A stretch of 64,000 bases of DNA from Brevibacillus brevis NBRC 100599 (lineage in GTDB: Bacteria > Bacillota > Bacilli > Brevibacillales > Brevibacillaceae), in NCBI RefSeq assembly GCF_000010165.1, contig NC_012491.1, positions 81,001 through 145,000 on the forward strand. The letters run 5' to 3'. This document shows, piece after piece, positions 55,276-63,593 of the stretch; the stretch's first letter is position 1, and every line of letters begins with the position of its first letter. The translations under genes and the position numbers were made by a program. Below the pieces are notes generated by a model. It saw nothing but the letters and a program-made list of their open reading frames with translations, did no database searches and was not told the origin of the DNA.

Positions 55276-55767
55276 TTAGGAAGGCATCGGGGTAGGAGTT
55301 GGTTTTCCGTAGCCTTGCCCGTAGGTTTGGTCTATGTAGGTACGAATTTCTTTTGTAGATTTGCCTTCTGCTTTCAGCTTGCCGGAAATAACAGCGATTT
55401 CCATGCATACACCGCAGCGAGTACCGTGGTCATCCCAGACAATGGAGCCATCAGACTTTTCTTCTTTGATGAAGCAGTTGCCATTATGCCCGTGTCCAGC
55501 ACTTTCACCACAACCACAATAGCATGGAATGGATTTGAGCAGCTCACGATTTGCGGCAGCAACTTTGTAGGAATCGATAATGACAGGGTCTTGGTTGTCT
55601 AAAAATTTTGGTAGCTGATCAGCGGAAGCAGTCAATTCCTGCAAATCTCCATTGGGGGCGTGCTGCGTATGATCGCTATGATTCTGTTCAGCTTGATCAG
55701 TAGAGCCACAGCCATTAAGCAGAGCTGCGGTGATAAAAGTAATGGCTAACCATGATTTACGTTTCAT
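55276..55767 (-). CDS. PCYCGC-motif lipoprotein
   Basis: 163 residues from ATG 55767 (AGGAGG nine bases upstream; starts at 55776 and 55788 overlap that site). The signal peptide ends in a lipobox (LNGCGS), so the protein should be membrane-anchored outside. The name-giving motif IPCYCGCGESAGHGHNGNCF is followed by GTRCGVCMEIA, giving several Cys and His residues suited to metal or redox chemistry. A His/Asp-rich stretch (NHSDHTQH) follows the lipobox. It is divergent from znuA. Function is unknown; metal capture is a guess from composition and neighbours. Confidence 0.85.
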   Translation of the reverse strand: MKRKSWLAITFITAALLNGCGSTDQAEQNHSDHTQHAPNGDLQELTASADQLPKFLDNQDPVIIDSYKVAAANRELLKSIPCYCGCGESAGHGHNGNCFIKEEKSDGSIVWDDHGTRCGVCMEIAVISGKLKAEGKSTKEIRTYIDQTYGQGYGKPTPTPMPS

Positions 55768-55851
55768 CTTGGACATACCTCCTGCCAATTATTTTATCAT
55801 AATGAGATGGAGAAATTGTGAAGCTGGGACAGAAGATGTGTACGTATGATG

Positions 55852-55937
55852 TTTAAATCGGAATAAATCCTATTTACTTTTTGGGCTCCTCTCCGTATAA
55901 TGAAAAACGATAAGAACCTAAATCGGAATCATTTTGA
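55852..55937 (+). promoter_or_regulatory. znuA promoter with two Zur-like operator motifs
   Basis: Promoter: TTTACT (55873-55878), 17-base spacer, TATAAT (55896-55901). The motif TTTAAATCGGAATAAAT starts at 55852, and AAATCGGAATCATTTTGA covers 55920-55937. The second matches the Bacillus Zur box (TCGTAATnATTACGA) at 12 of 15 positions. The two sites flank the promoter, as expected for repression under zinc excess. Confidence 0.6.
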
Positions 55938-55959
55938 ATTGGAGCAGGAGGAAATATAG

Positions 55960-56925
55960 ATGAAAAGAGCGATGTTAGCAGCCCTCAGTTTCATTACGGC
56001 AGTGGGGTTGGTTGGATGTGGAGCAGCAAACGAAACGGCTGGGACTCCGCAAGCTGGCAATGAAGCGTCAGGGAAGCCAAAAGTATACACGACGATTTAT
56101 CCATTGGAATATGTAGCGAAGCGAATCGGCGGTGAACACGTGGAGGTAACGAATCTGGTTCCCGCTGGCGTAGAGCCTCACGACTACGAACCAACCGCAA
56201 AAGATATGGTTGCTCTTTCTGGAGCAGATATCTTCGCTTATAACGGCAGTGGTTTGGAGCTGTGGGTAGAGAAGGCTGTAACTAACCTCGACAAAAACAA
56301 GACAACGATCGTAAATGCGACGGAAGGTCTCGAGATGATTCGTGCAGCTGAGCATGAGCATGAAGGAGAAGGCCACACAGAAGAAGCAGGTCATGACCAC
56401 GGGGATCTGGACCCTCATGTCTGGCTCGATCCGATGCAACTGAAGGCACAGGCGGAGAAGGTCAAAAATACACTCGTGCAAAAGGATCAGGCGCACGCTG
56501 CTGATTACGAAAAGAACTACACACAATTAGCAACAGACCTGGAACAGCTGGATAAAGATTTTAAAGATATGGTTACGCAAGCACCGAAGAAAGAATTCAT
56601 GGTTTCTCATAGCGCATTCAGCTATATGGCAAAACGATACGGGCTGGAGCAAGTAGCGATCTCTGGGGTCAATCCTTCTGATGAGCCATCCACAACAGAG
56701 TTGAAGAGCTTGGTGGAGCATGTAAAGGAACACAACATTTCTTATGTGCTGTTCGAGACATTGGTTTCTCCGAAGGTAGCGGAAGTGATTGCGAAGGAAG
56801 CTGGCGTGAAGACGGCTACGCTTAATCCGTTGGAAGGTTTGACGGAAGATGATGTAAAGGCGGGTCGTGATTACTTGTCTATCATGCGCGACAATATGAA
56901 TACATTAAAGACTGCACTCCAATAA
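55960..56925 (+). CDS. znuA: Zinc ABC transporter substrate-binding lipoprotein
   Basis: 321 residues, cluster A-I metal-binding protein. Lipobox GLVGCGA. Zinc ligands are expected at the His in GVEPHDYEPT, HVWLDP, SHSAFSYMAKRYG and the late Glu/Asp region (FETLVSPKVA). A histidine/acid-rich loop (HEHEGEGHTEEAGHDHGD) at about residues 132-149 marks zinc rather than manganese specificity. It has its own promoter and a short terminator-like hairpin before znuC. Confidence 0.94.
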   Translation: MKRAMLAALSFITAVGLVGCGAANETAGTPQAGNEASGKPKVYTTIYPLEYVAKRIGGEHVEVTNLVPAGVEPHDYEPTAKDMVALSGADIFAYNGSGLELWVEKAVTNLDKNKTTIVNATEGLEMIRAAEHEHEGEGHTEEAGHDHGDLDPHVWLDPMQLKAQAEKVKNTLVQKDQAHAADYEKNYTQLATDLEQLDKDFKDMVTQAPKKEFMVSHSAFSYMAKRYGLEQVAISGVNPSDEPSTTELKSLVEHVKEHNISYVLFETLVSPKVAEVIAKEAGVKTATLNPLEGLTEDDVKAGRDYLSIMRDNMNTLKTALQ

Positions 56926-56936
56926 GCTTTCCCTCG

Positions 56937-56968
56937 AAAAGATGTCGCTGGCCAGGCGGCATTTTTTC
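56937..56968 (+). terminator. Terminator-like hairpin between znuA and znuC
   Basis: ATGTCGC/GCGGCAT stem (one G-U) followed by six T's; probably lowers read-through into znuC. Confidence 0.6.
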
Positions 56969-56981
56969 GTTAGTAGGATGC

Positions 56982-57044
56982 TTGTGGTTCGGGCAAAATC
57001 GTAGTACGATGAAGGGAATCAAATAAGAACAAATCCGATTTAAG
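56982..57044 (+). promoter_or_regulatory. znuC promoter with palindrome and third Zur-like motif
   Basis: TTGTGG (56982-56987), 17-base spacer, TACGAT (57005-57010). A perfect 13-base palindrome ATCGTAGTACGAT (56998-57010) covers the -10. AAATCCGATTTAAG at 57031-57044 is the reverse complement of the motif seen twice upstream of znuA. Confidence 0.45.
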
Positions 57045-57057
57045 GGATGGATATTTC

Positions 57058-57828
57058 ATGGAACCACATAAACAAGAGGTGCCAGTTATTAAGCTCACAG
57101 GCGTCTCCTTTCAATATGAAGACAAACAGGTTCTCGATGAGGTTGAATTCACACTGGAACGCGGAGACTTTGTGGGCATCGTCGGACCGAACGGATCAGG
57201 AAAATCTACGCTGATGAAGCTGATTTTGGGTCTGTTGACGCCAAACAAAGGGACAGTCGAGCTGTTCGGGCAACCGCTATCCAAGTTTCGTGAATGGAAT
57301 CGCATTGGATACGTCGCTCAACAGGTCGCGCATGGAGCTGGTGGGTTTCCGGCGACAGTCCGAGAAGTCGTTTCTTCTGGATTGGTCGGCAAAGTGGGCC
57401 TTTTTCGCAGACTGACGAAACAGCATCATGAGAATGTTCGGGCTGCGGTGGAGCGTGTCGGCTTGCTGGAAAAGCTGGATCAACGAATCGGCAACTTGTC
57501 CGGTGGGCAATTGCAGCGCGTATTCATAGCGCGAGCTCTCGTGGCTGAACCGGAGCTGTTGATTCTTGATGAGCCAACAGTCGGAGTCGATCAGGAATCG
57601 ATCGATCAATTTTACAGCTTGCTTCGTTCGCTGAAGGAAGAGAACGGATTGACGATGATGATCGTCAGCCACGATGTGGGAGTCATGTCTCAATGGGTGA
57701 CCAAGGTGGCTTGTGTGCAGAAGAAAATTCACTTCCACGGAACAGCGCACGATTTTGAGCACAACCAGGACAAAATCTTGCAAAGTATGTACGGTGATTC
57801 GGTCAGACTGCTGTCTCATCATCATTAA
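57058..57828 (+). CDS. znuC: Zinc ABC transporter ATP-binding protein
   Basis: 256 residues. Walker A GPNGSGKST (about 42-50), signature LSGGQLQRVFIARAL, Walker B LLILDEPTVGVD and the H-loop VSHDVG are complete. It ends in a His-rich tail (SHHH). It couples ATP hydrolysis to import by ZnuB and ZnuA. znuB follows after 35 bases. Confidence 0.94.
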   Translation: MEPHKQEVPVIKLTGVSFQYEDKQVLDEVEFTLERGDFVGIVGPNGSGKSTLMKLILGLLTPNKGTVELFGQPLSKFREWNRIGYVAQQVAHGAGGFPATVREVVSSGLVGKVGLFRRLTKQHHENVRAAVERVGLLEKLDQRIGNLSGGQLQRVFIARALVAEPELLILDEPTVGVDQESIDQFYSLLRSLKEENGLTMMIVSHDVGVMSQWVTKVACVQKKIHFHGTAHDFEHNQDKILQSMYGDSVRLLSHHH

Positions 57829-57863
57829 GCTTTGTAAATAGGTAAGAAAGAAGGAATATACAC

Positions 57864-58703
57864 ATGCTTGCTGATTGGTGGCAGTATGACTTTTTGCGGT
57901 ATACCCTGTTTTCAGGGATTTTAATTGGTCTGATTTGCCCTATTTTGGGCACGTTTCTCATTGTTCGTCGCTTGTCGATGATGGCAGATGGCTTGTCACA
58001 CGTCACACTGTCTGGTGTAGCTGCCGGGATGCTCATTTCCAAAAAGGTCGCCTTTTTCTCCCTCGTCAATCCGCTGTTTTTCGGGATGTTGTTTGCGGTG
58101 ATCGGTTCGTTGTTCATTGAGCGGTTGCGTAAGGTGTACAAAGCGTATCAGGATTTGGCGATTCCGATTATTTTATCTGCGGGGCTTGGGCTGTTTACGG
58201 TATTGATCAGTATCGCAGACGGTTTTAATGCAGATTTGTATTCGTACTTGTTCGGAAAAATCGTGACAGTATCCATCGAAGACCTGTATGCACTGATTGG
58301 TGTGGCAGTTGTCGTTTTAGGGACAGTCGTGTTGATTTACAAGGAGCTTTTCGCGGTCTCTTTTGACGAGGAATTCGCTCGCGTCTCCGGCGTGGCAAGG
58401 CGTTCGATCAACCTGTTGTTTATGGTGCTCGTCGCTCTGACGATTGCGGCTTCCATGCGTATTGTCGGTGTCCTGTTAATCTCGGCGCTGATTACGCTTC
58501 CGGTAGCGGCTAGTCTGCAAATCGCAAAAAGCTTTCGTCAGACGATTTACTTGTCGATTTTGTTCGCGGAGTTTTCCGTGCTGAGCGGTTTGTATTTTGC
58601 CTATCTCCTTGATTGGGCATCTGGTGGTACAATTGTACTGATGGCAGTACTGGTTATGCTGGTTGTATTGGGTGTAAAAAAGCTGCGGGTCGCTTTCCGA
58701 TAA
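57864..58703 (+). CDS. znuB: Zinc ABC transporter permease
   Basis: 279 residues, seven to eight hydrophobic helices; ABC-3 family motifs MADGLSHVTLSGVA and MRIVGVLLISALITLPVAASLQIAKSF. It forms the membrane channel. It is followed after 39 bases by the Fur-family regulator, suggesting one transcript. Confidence 0.94.
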   Translation: MLADWWQYDFLRYTLFSGILIGLICPILGTFLIVRRLSMMADGLSHVTLSGVAAGMLISKKVAFFSLVNPLFFGMLFAVIGSLFIERLRKVYKAYQDLAIPIILSAGLGLFTVLISIADGFNADLYSYLFGKIVTVSIEDLYALIGVAVVVLGTVVLIYKELFAVSFDEEFARVSGVARRSINLLFMVLVALTIAASMRIVGVLLISALITLPVAASLQIAKSFRQTIYLSILFAEFSVLSGLYFAYLLDWASGGTIVLMAVLVMLVVLGVKKLRVAFR

Positions 58704-58742
58704 GAGTTTTCCAGTTATGACAAAAGGAAGGAGTGTTTGTCG

Positions 58743-59168
58743 ATGAAAGTAGAAGAAGCGCTGCAAATATTGAAAGAACATGGTTTCAAGTATACCGGCA
58801 AGCGGGAGGAGATGATTCGAATCTGCGCAACCGAGAAGCGATACCTGTCTGCCAAGGATATTATGGAACGAATCAAGGAGCAGTATCCAACACTCAGCTT
58901 CGATACCGTCTATCGCAACATTTCCACTTTTGTTGAGCTGGGGATTCTGGAGGAGACGGAGTTAGATGGGGAAGGCAGATTCCGTTTGGCCTGTTCGACA
59001 GATGGACACCATCATCACCATGTGATTTGTACGGAATGTGGAAAGACTTCTTCTTTGCCAGGATGTCCGATGAATATCATTTCCGCAGTACCGGAAGAGT
59101 TTCAGGTGACGGGGCACAAGTTCGAGGTATATGGCACGTGTAAAGAATGTGTAACGCATTCGAATTAA
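58743..59168 (+). CDS. zur: Fur-family repressor, probably Zur
   Basis: 141 residues from ATG 58743 (GGAAGGAG upstream; TTG 58737 is closer than usual). The winged helix (about 1-80: GFKYTGKREEMI...YPTLSFDTVYRNISTF.ELGIL) is followed by the metal domain HHHHHVICTECGK and CKECV (structural zinc). Co-location with znuCB and the operator-like motifs points to zinc sensing; Fur or PerR specificity cannot be excluded from sequence alone. Confidence 0.88.
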   Translation: MKVEEALQILKEHGFKYTGKREEMIRICATEKRYLSAKDIMERIKEQYPTLSFDTVYRNISTFVELGILEETELDGEGRFRLACSTDGHHHHHVICTECGKTSSLPGCPMNIISAVPEEFQVTGHKFEVYGTCKECVTHSN

Positions 59169-59180
59169 TCGGATAGAGGG

Positions 59181-59211
59181 GAGTGCTCGCTTTTGCGGGT
59201 GCTCTTTTTTT
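59181..59211 (+). terminator. Terminator after zur
   Basis: GAGTGCTCGC/GCGGGTGCTC stem with three G-U pairs, TTTT loop and seven T's. Confidence 0.78.
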
Positions 59212-59236
59212 GCATCTCCTTCAAGCGTGTATTTGC

Positions 59237-59242
59237 TATAAT
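59237..59242 (+). promoter_or_regulatory. Extended -10 promoter of nadB
   Basis: TGCTATAAT with TATAAT at 59237-59242; no good -35. A GTG start at 59245 would overlap this promoter, which supports the later ATG. Confidence 0.5.
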
Positions 59243-59283
59243 GGGTGGAAAATCATCAGTTACAAGAGAGAAGGGACACAGCC

Positions 59284-60906
59284 ATGATTCCCCGTTATAT
59301 TGTGGACTTTGATTTGCACACCTTACCCCGGATGAGGGCAGATGTAGCTGTTATTGGCGCAGGGATTGCTGGGTTGTATACGGCGTTGCAAACGAGTGAG
59401 TATGCGGATGTGGTGTTGATCAGCAAGAAGGGACTCGATGATAGTAATACACGCTGGGCTCAGGGAGGAATCGCTGCTGTAACAGCCCAATCGGATTCTC
59501 CCGCCCTTCATCGACAGGATACGTTAATCGCTGGAGCAGGTCTTTGCTCGTATAACGCTGTGGAAGTACTGGTGCATGAAGGTCCTGATCGCTTGCATGA
59601 ACTGATTGCATACGGAACGGAATTTGACCGCGATGAACAAGGGGAGTATGAGCTGACACAGGAAGGCGCGCATAGCAAACGGCGAATTTTGCATGCGAAC
59701 GGAGATGCCACTGGGGCAGAAATCGTCCGTGCTTTGTCCAAGCGTTTGATGGAGCAGCCAAACATTCAGGTTTTGGAATATCATTTTGCGGTGGATGTTA
59801 TCACGCAGGATGGCGAATGCGTAGGAGTCCTCGTGCGGAAGCCGGATGGCGAACTGTTTTTCCTGGAAGCCAAAGCAACGGTGCTGGCTACAGGAGGCGC
59901 GGGTCAGCTTTACCGTTACACAACGAATCCGCAAATCGCTACCGCAGATGGGATCGGCATCGCATATCGGGCGGGCGCTCGAATTAAAGATGTGGAATTT
60001 ATCCAGTTTCATCCGACTGCGCTTTACTATCCGGGAGCCCCGCGCTTTTTGATTTCGGAAGCCGTTCGTGGGGAGGGTGCCATTTTGCGTAACAGCAATG
60101 GAGATCGGTTCATGGACAAGTACCATCCGCAAAAAGAGCTGGCGCCGCGTGATATTGTCGCCAGGGCGATTGTCTCTGAGATGGAACAGACGAAGTCTAC
60201 GTTCGTGTATCTCGACATTACCCACGAATCGGAGGAGCTTATTAAGCGGCGTTTTCCGACGATTTATAATTTTTGCTTACAATACGGGCTCAATATGGTG
60301 ACAGATTGGATTCCAGTAGCTCCTGCCTGCCATTATATTATGGGTGGGGTCCAGACTGACTTGAACGGGGAGACATCGACGAGCCGGCTTTTTGCATGTG
60401 GGGAAGCTTCCTGCACAGGGGTACATGGAGCGAATCGACTGGCCAGCAACTCGTTATCGGAAGCGGTTGTATTCGGTCACCGGATCGCGGAGCGGATCAA
60501 GCAGCTGGCTGATTTGCCGAGCATTCATCCCTTCGAGGTTGTTTCCAAGCAAAAACTGCCCCAAACGTTCAATACACGTGAACAGCGATTGAAAATGCAA
60601 AAGCTCATGCTGCGGCATGTTAGTGTGAAGCGTGACGATAAGGGATTAACGAAAGCACTAGCAGAGCTTGCGCGAATGGAGCAATACTACCAGTATGAGC
60701 CTGAGAGTCTGGAAACGTTTGAATTCTTCAATCTGTTGAATGCTGCCGTCCTGACAACGAGAGCGGCACTTTTGCGGGAAGAAAGCAGAGGTGGGCATTA
60801 TCGTACTGATTTTCCGAATAAAGACGACTTGGTGTGGCGTAAGCATTTGATCCAGTCTGTAGAAGATGGTGTCCAAGAGGAGTGTGAGAAGCATGATGTG
60901 GAATAA
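59284..60906 (+). CDS. nadB: L-aspartate oxidase
   Basis: 540 residues from ATG 59284 (AGAAGGGA upstream). A flavoprotein oxidising L-aspartate to iminoaspartate, which NadA uses. FAD-binding VIGAGIAGLYTAL is near residue 24, then SNTRWAQGGIAA, the active-site region EFIQFHPTALYYPG, and MGGVQTDLNG...ACGEASCTGVHGANRLASNSL. The C-terminal helical domain is full length. It overlaps nadC by 14 bases. Confidence 0.96.
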   Translation: MIPRYIVDFDLHTLPRMRADVAVIGAGIAGLYTALQTSEYADVVLISKKGLDDSNTRWAQGGIAAVTAQSDSPALHRQDTLIAGAGLCSYNAVEVLVHEGPDRLHELIAYGTEFDRDEQGEYELTQEGAHSKRRILHANGDATGAEIVRALSKRLMEQPNIQVLEYHFAVDVITQDGECVGVLVRKPDGELFFLEAKATVLATGGAGQLYRYTTNPQIATADGIGIAYRAGARIKDVEFIQFHPTALYYPGAPRFLISEAVRGEGAILRNSNGDRFMDKYHPQKELAPRDIVARAIVSEMEQTKSTFVYLDITHESEELIKRRFPTIYNFCLQYGLNMVTDWIPVAPACHYIMGGVQTDLNGETSTSRLFACGEASCTGVHGANRLASNSLSEAVVFGHRIAERIKQLADLPSIHPFEVVSKQKLPQTFNTREQRLKMQKLMLRHVSVKRDDKGLTKALAELARMEQYYQYEPESLETFEFFNLLNAAVLTTRAALLREESRGGHYRTDFPNKDDLVWRKHLIQSVEDGVQEECEKHDVE

Positions 60907-61741
60907 ACGGGAGCTTCAGCGAAAAATAGAGGAATGGCTACAGGAAGACGTGGGATTTGGTGATGTGACGACCATGAGCACGATTCCTGAATCGGAACAG
61001 GGTGTCGGCATTTTATATGCGAAGGAAGCGGGAATCGTGGCAGGCTTGCCGATTGCGGAGCAAGTATTTGCCACGGTTGATTCTACCCTCGTTTTTGAGG
61101 CAAAAGTAGAAGAAGGAGCACGAGTGGAGGTTGGTCAGCAGATCGCCGAAGTCAGCGGCTCAGTTCGTTCGATTTTGAGCGGAGAACGACTCGCCCTTAA
61201 TTTAATGCAACGTTTGTCTGGGATTGCCACGAAAACGAGTGAATACGCAACGGCCGTTGCAGGGACGAAGGCACGAGTTGTCGATACGAGAAAGACGACG
61301 CCAGGCCTCAGGGCTTTGGAAAAGTACGCAGTTCGAGTCGGGGGAGGCTACAATCACCGTTTTGCCTTGTATGATGCCGTGATGATCAAGGACAATCATA
61401 TCAAAGGAGCGGGCGGTATCGCACAAGCTGTTGCAGCGGCACGCGCGGTTATTCCTCATACGATGACAGTAGAGGTAGAGGCCGAATCATTCGAACAGGT
61501 TCAGGAGGCATTGGCAGCAGGTGCCGATACGATCATGCTCGACAATATGTCCCTCGATCAAATGGTGGAAGCCGTGCAGTTTATCAATGGACGGGCCGTT
61601 GTCGAGGCATCTGGCGGTGTGAGTCTGGAGACGATTGGTGACATTGCAAAAACAGGCGTAGATATTATTTCGGTAGGGGCGCTGACTCATTCTGTCAAAG
61701 CGTTTGATATCAGCCTCGATCTGAATACGCGCAAGCGGTAA
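60893..61741 (+). CDS. nadC: Nicotinate-nucleotide pyrophosphorylase (carboxylating)
   Basis: 282 residues, with double ATG 60893/60896 and AGAGGAG upstream. It converts quinolinate and PRPP to nicotinate mononucleotide. Motifs are EDVGFGDVTT, LNLMQRLSGIAT, DTRKTTPGLR, KYAVRVGGGYNHR, MIKDNHI and EASGGVSLETI. Translationally coupled to nadB. Confidence 0.96.
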   Translation: MMWNKRELQRKIEEWLQEDVGFGDVTTMSTIPESEQGVGILYAKEAGIVAGLPIAEQVFATVDSTLVFEAKVEEGARVEVGQQIAEVSGSVRSILSGERLALNLMQRLSGIATKTSEYATAVAGTKARVVDTRKTTPGLRALEKYAVRVGGGYNHRFALYDAVMIKDNHIKGAGGIAQAVAAARAVIPHTMTVEVEAESFEQVQEALAAGADTIMLDNMSLDQMVEAVQFINGRAVVEASGGVSLETIGDIAKTGVDIISVGALTHSVKAFDISLDLNTRKR

Positions 61742-61753
61742 GGAGCGACCACG

Positions 61754-62521
61754 ATGTTATTGGTGATCGATATAGGCAACTCCAATATTGTGTTGGGCTT
61801 GTATGAAGGCGACGAGCTCCAACACCATTGGAGAGTGTCCACGGATCGTAACAAAACGGAAGACGAGTACGGCATGCTCGTCAAAAGCTTGTTTGGTAGT
61901 GTGGGGCTTGGCTTTGAACAGGTGAGAGGCGTCATTATCTCGTCTGTCGTGCCACCTTTAAACCTCACGATTGAACGTATGTGCGGGAAGTACATGCAAC
62001 AAAAAGCACTGATTATCGGACCGGGTATCAAGACGGGACTGAACATCAAGTATGAGTATCCGCGAGAGGTAGGTTCCGATCGAATCGTGAACGCTGTTGC
62101 TGCGATTCATCATTATGGCGCACCACTTATTGTTGTCGATTTCGGTACGGCGACGACCTTTTGCTATGTGGATGAGCGGGCGCAGTATTGGGGCGGGGCG
62201 ATTGCTCCCGGTATTGGGATATCGACCGAGGCACTCTTTACCCGTGCTGCCAAGCTGCCGCGAATCGAAATCACCAAGCCTGCAAGTGTAGTCGGGCGCA
62301 ATACGATAGCGGCGATGCAGGCCGGCATTTTCTATGGGTTCGTCGGACAGGTCGAGGGCATTGTACGCAGAATTATGGATGAATACGGTACGCAGCCTAC
62401 CGTAGTTGCTACGGGAGGGCTGGCCTCTCTTTTTGCGAATGAGACCTCTTGTATCCATGTCGTGGATCAGAATCTTACGCTAAAAGGACTACGTCTGATC
62501 TACGAGCGGAATCAATCATAG
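61754..62521 (+). CDS. coaX: Type III pantothenate kinase
   Basis: 255 residues. First step of CoA synthesis, of the type insensitive to CoA feedback. Acetate-kinase-fold motifs are [17 protein letters not shown] (phosphate 1), [12 protein letters not shown], and [15 protein letters not shown] (phosphate 2). AAGGAG precedes the ATG. In B. subtilis hslO, yacD and cysK follow; here the synteny ends and a convergent GNAT gene overlaps by six bases. Confidence 0.96.
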   Translation: MLLVIDIGNSNIVLGLYEGDELQHHWRVSTDRNKTEDEYGMLVKSLFGSVGLGFEQVRGVIISSVVPPLNLTIERMCGKYMQQKALIIGPGIKTGLNIKYEYPREVGSDRIVNAVAAIHHYGAPLIVVDFGTATTFCYVDERAQYWGGAIAPGIGISTEALFTRAAKLPRIEITKPASVVGRNTIAAMQAGIFYGFVGQVEGIVRRIMDEYGTQPTVVATGGLASLFANETSCIHVVDQNLTLKGLRLIYERNQS

Positions 62522-62947
62522 CGACTGGCGCACGTATTTGCAGAAAAACATTTCAGGATCATCTTGATCTAGGTGAGTCAGGGTTCCGCAGTGAACGTAT
62601 CCGAGCTTTAGGCAGAGGCGTTGCATTCTTTCGTTGGAAAGGTTAGTAGAAGTGAACAATTTCTCCGTAGGGGAGATCGTTTCCAGATAACGCATCATCT
62701 CCTCGCCAACGCCTCGGTTCTGATAGTGAGGGTGAACAATGAGTAGATGAATAAAGCTGTTCTTAAAAAACGATTGATTGATGATGGCAAAACCGACGAT
62801 ATTCTTGTCGATTAACGCCAAATAGCAATGCCCTTTTTCGATGGCTTCTTGAAGTTCAGATGAACGACTGGTTGAACCAATAACGATTGCATCAATCGTA
62901 CAGACAGCAGGAATGTCTTGAGGAGTAGCTAGACGGATCGAGGTCAT
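62516..62947 (-). CDS. GNAT family N-acetyltransferase
   Basis: 143 residues from ATG 62947; a TTG at 62956 would touch the AAAGGA ribosome binding site. Acetyl-CoA-binding motif A is visible as [24 protein letters not shown], with the Q/RxxGxG/A core QNRGVG. The C-terminal [19 protein letters not shown] is typical. The substrate is unknown. It is convergent with coaX, with no visible terminator. Confidence 0.9.
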   Translation of the reverse strand: MTSIRLATPQDIPAVCTIDAIVIGSTSRSSELQEAIEKGHCYLALIDKNIVGFAIINQSFFKNSFIHLLIVHPHYQNRGVGEEMMRYLETISPTEKLFTSTNLSNERMQRLCLKLGYVHCGTLTHLDQDDPEMFFCKYVRQSL

Positions 62948-63020
62948 CCATTTCAAATCCTTTCTACTTGTAATTGTTGCCTGTGTTGTATGGAGTGATA
63001 AAAGGGTGTTAAACTACTGG

Positions 63021-63180
63021 TAGAGATATTGATGATCCGACATATAAATAAAGGAGCCAATACCGTTGCAGCGGCAAGGCTCCTGAGACAAGTAGCTGTG
63101 GCACACCCACGGCGCGCATGATTACAAAAACAGCGAACCCACCGTCAGGCGGTCAACCTTAGGCGGTGGGTTTTCGCTTG
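63021..63180 (+). ncRNA. Candidate antisense RNA opposite the small membrane peptide gene
   Basis: TAGAGA (63021-63026) and TATAAA (63043-63048), 16 bases apart, form a modest promoter. The predicted 5' end folds into a stable hairpin (63052-63058 with 63078-63084, inner CCG/CGG). The transcript would run into the hairpin at 63131-63177, which is also the 3' end of the minus-strand peptide mRNA, giving a tail-to-tail overlap. There is no experimental support. Confidence 0.35.
63125..63180 (-). terminator. Terminator of the small peptide gene
   Basis: On the minus strand an AGCGAA...CCCACCG arm pairs with CGGTGGG-TTCGCT (two bulged A's) and is followed by GTTTTT. The ORF's last codons and stop lie in the 5' arm and loop. 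The + strand forms the same hairpin with a shorter T tail. Confidence 0.8.
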
Positions 63181-63287
63181 TTACGCCACTTTCTTATCCA
63201 GCGGTAGAGCTTCCTGGTGCTAAACCAGAGGCTTAGCAAGGTTGCCAGTACTTTTAGGAAAAGGTAAAGCGTGCCGAGCGAGACCAT
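63159..63287 (-). CDS. 42-residue hydrophobic/cationic peptide, type I toxin-like
   Basis: Start ATG 63287 has GGAGG eight bases upstream; an in-frame ATG at 63293 is too close. Residues 2-23 are hydrophobic (LGTLYLFLKVLATLLSLWF), and residues 25-39 are strongly basic with tryptophans (RKLYRWIRKWRNKRK). This composition resembles membrane-acting type I toxins such as Ldr; I cannot place it in a named family. The Shine-Dalgarno lies in a 6-bp hairpin (63296-63301 with 63306-63311) closed by GUAA. The promoter and terminator are listed separately. Confidence 0.6.
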   Translation of the reverse strand: MVSLGTLYLFLKVLATLLSLWFSTRKLYRWIRKWRNKRKPTA

Positions 63288-63352
63288 CAGCATCACCTCC
63301 TTTACAGGAAGCTGTGCCGTGGTCTTCCACCGCCAGTCTTGTCTCGAGTTAA

Positions 63353-63361
63353 ATTATACCA
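63353..63361 (-). promoter_or_regulatory. Extended -10 promoter of the small peptide gene
   Basis: On the minus strand TGGTATAAT, with TATAAT at 63358-63353; no good -35. It predicts a 5' leader of about 60 bases and an mRNA of about 220 bases. Confidence 0.5.
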
Positions 63362-63529
63362 TCTTGGCTTTCTTTATGGTGAGTTCTGTTATTAGTGTAG
63401 ATACGAGCCGACTCGACAAAAAGAGTGGTATTCGGCGAGTAACATCACTACTGACAGGTAATGATATATACGTAATTCGCATCTGTGGGGGGAGACAGAG
63501 AAAAAAGTTGAGATTTTCATTACTTTTCG

Positions 63530-63558
63530 TTGACAGTACATCCTCCACGCGCTACAAT
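63530..63558 (+). promoter_or_regulatory. Upstream promoter of the tRNA cluster
   Basis: TTGACA (63530-63535), 17-base spacer, TACAAT (63553-63558). Confidence 0.75.
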
Positions 63559-63593
63559 GGCTATTGTGCCTAGCAGAAAAGTTATGTCACATT

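Noticed and set aside
63271..63573. 100-codon + strand frame upstream of the tRNAs
   Set aside because: No ribosome binding site; it overlaps the minus-strand promoter and leader and the tRNA promoter, and the product looks like random low-complexity translation.
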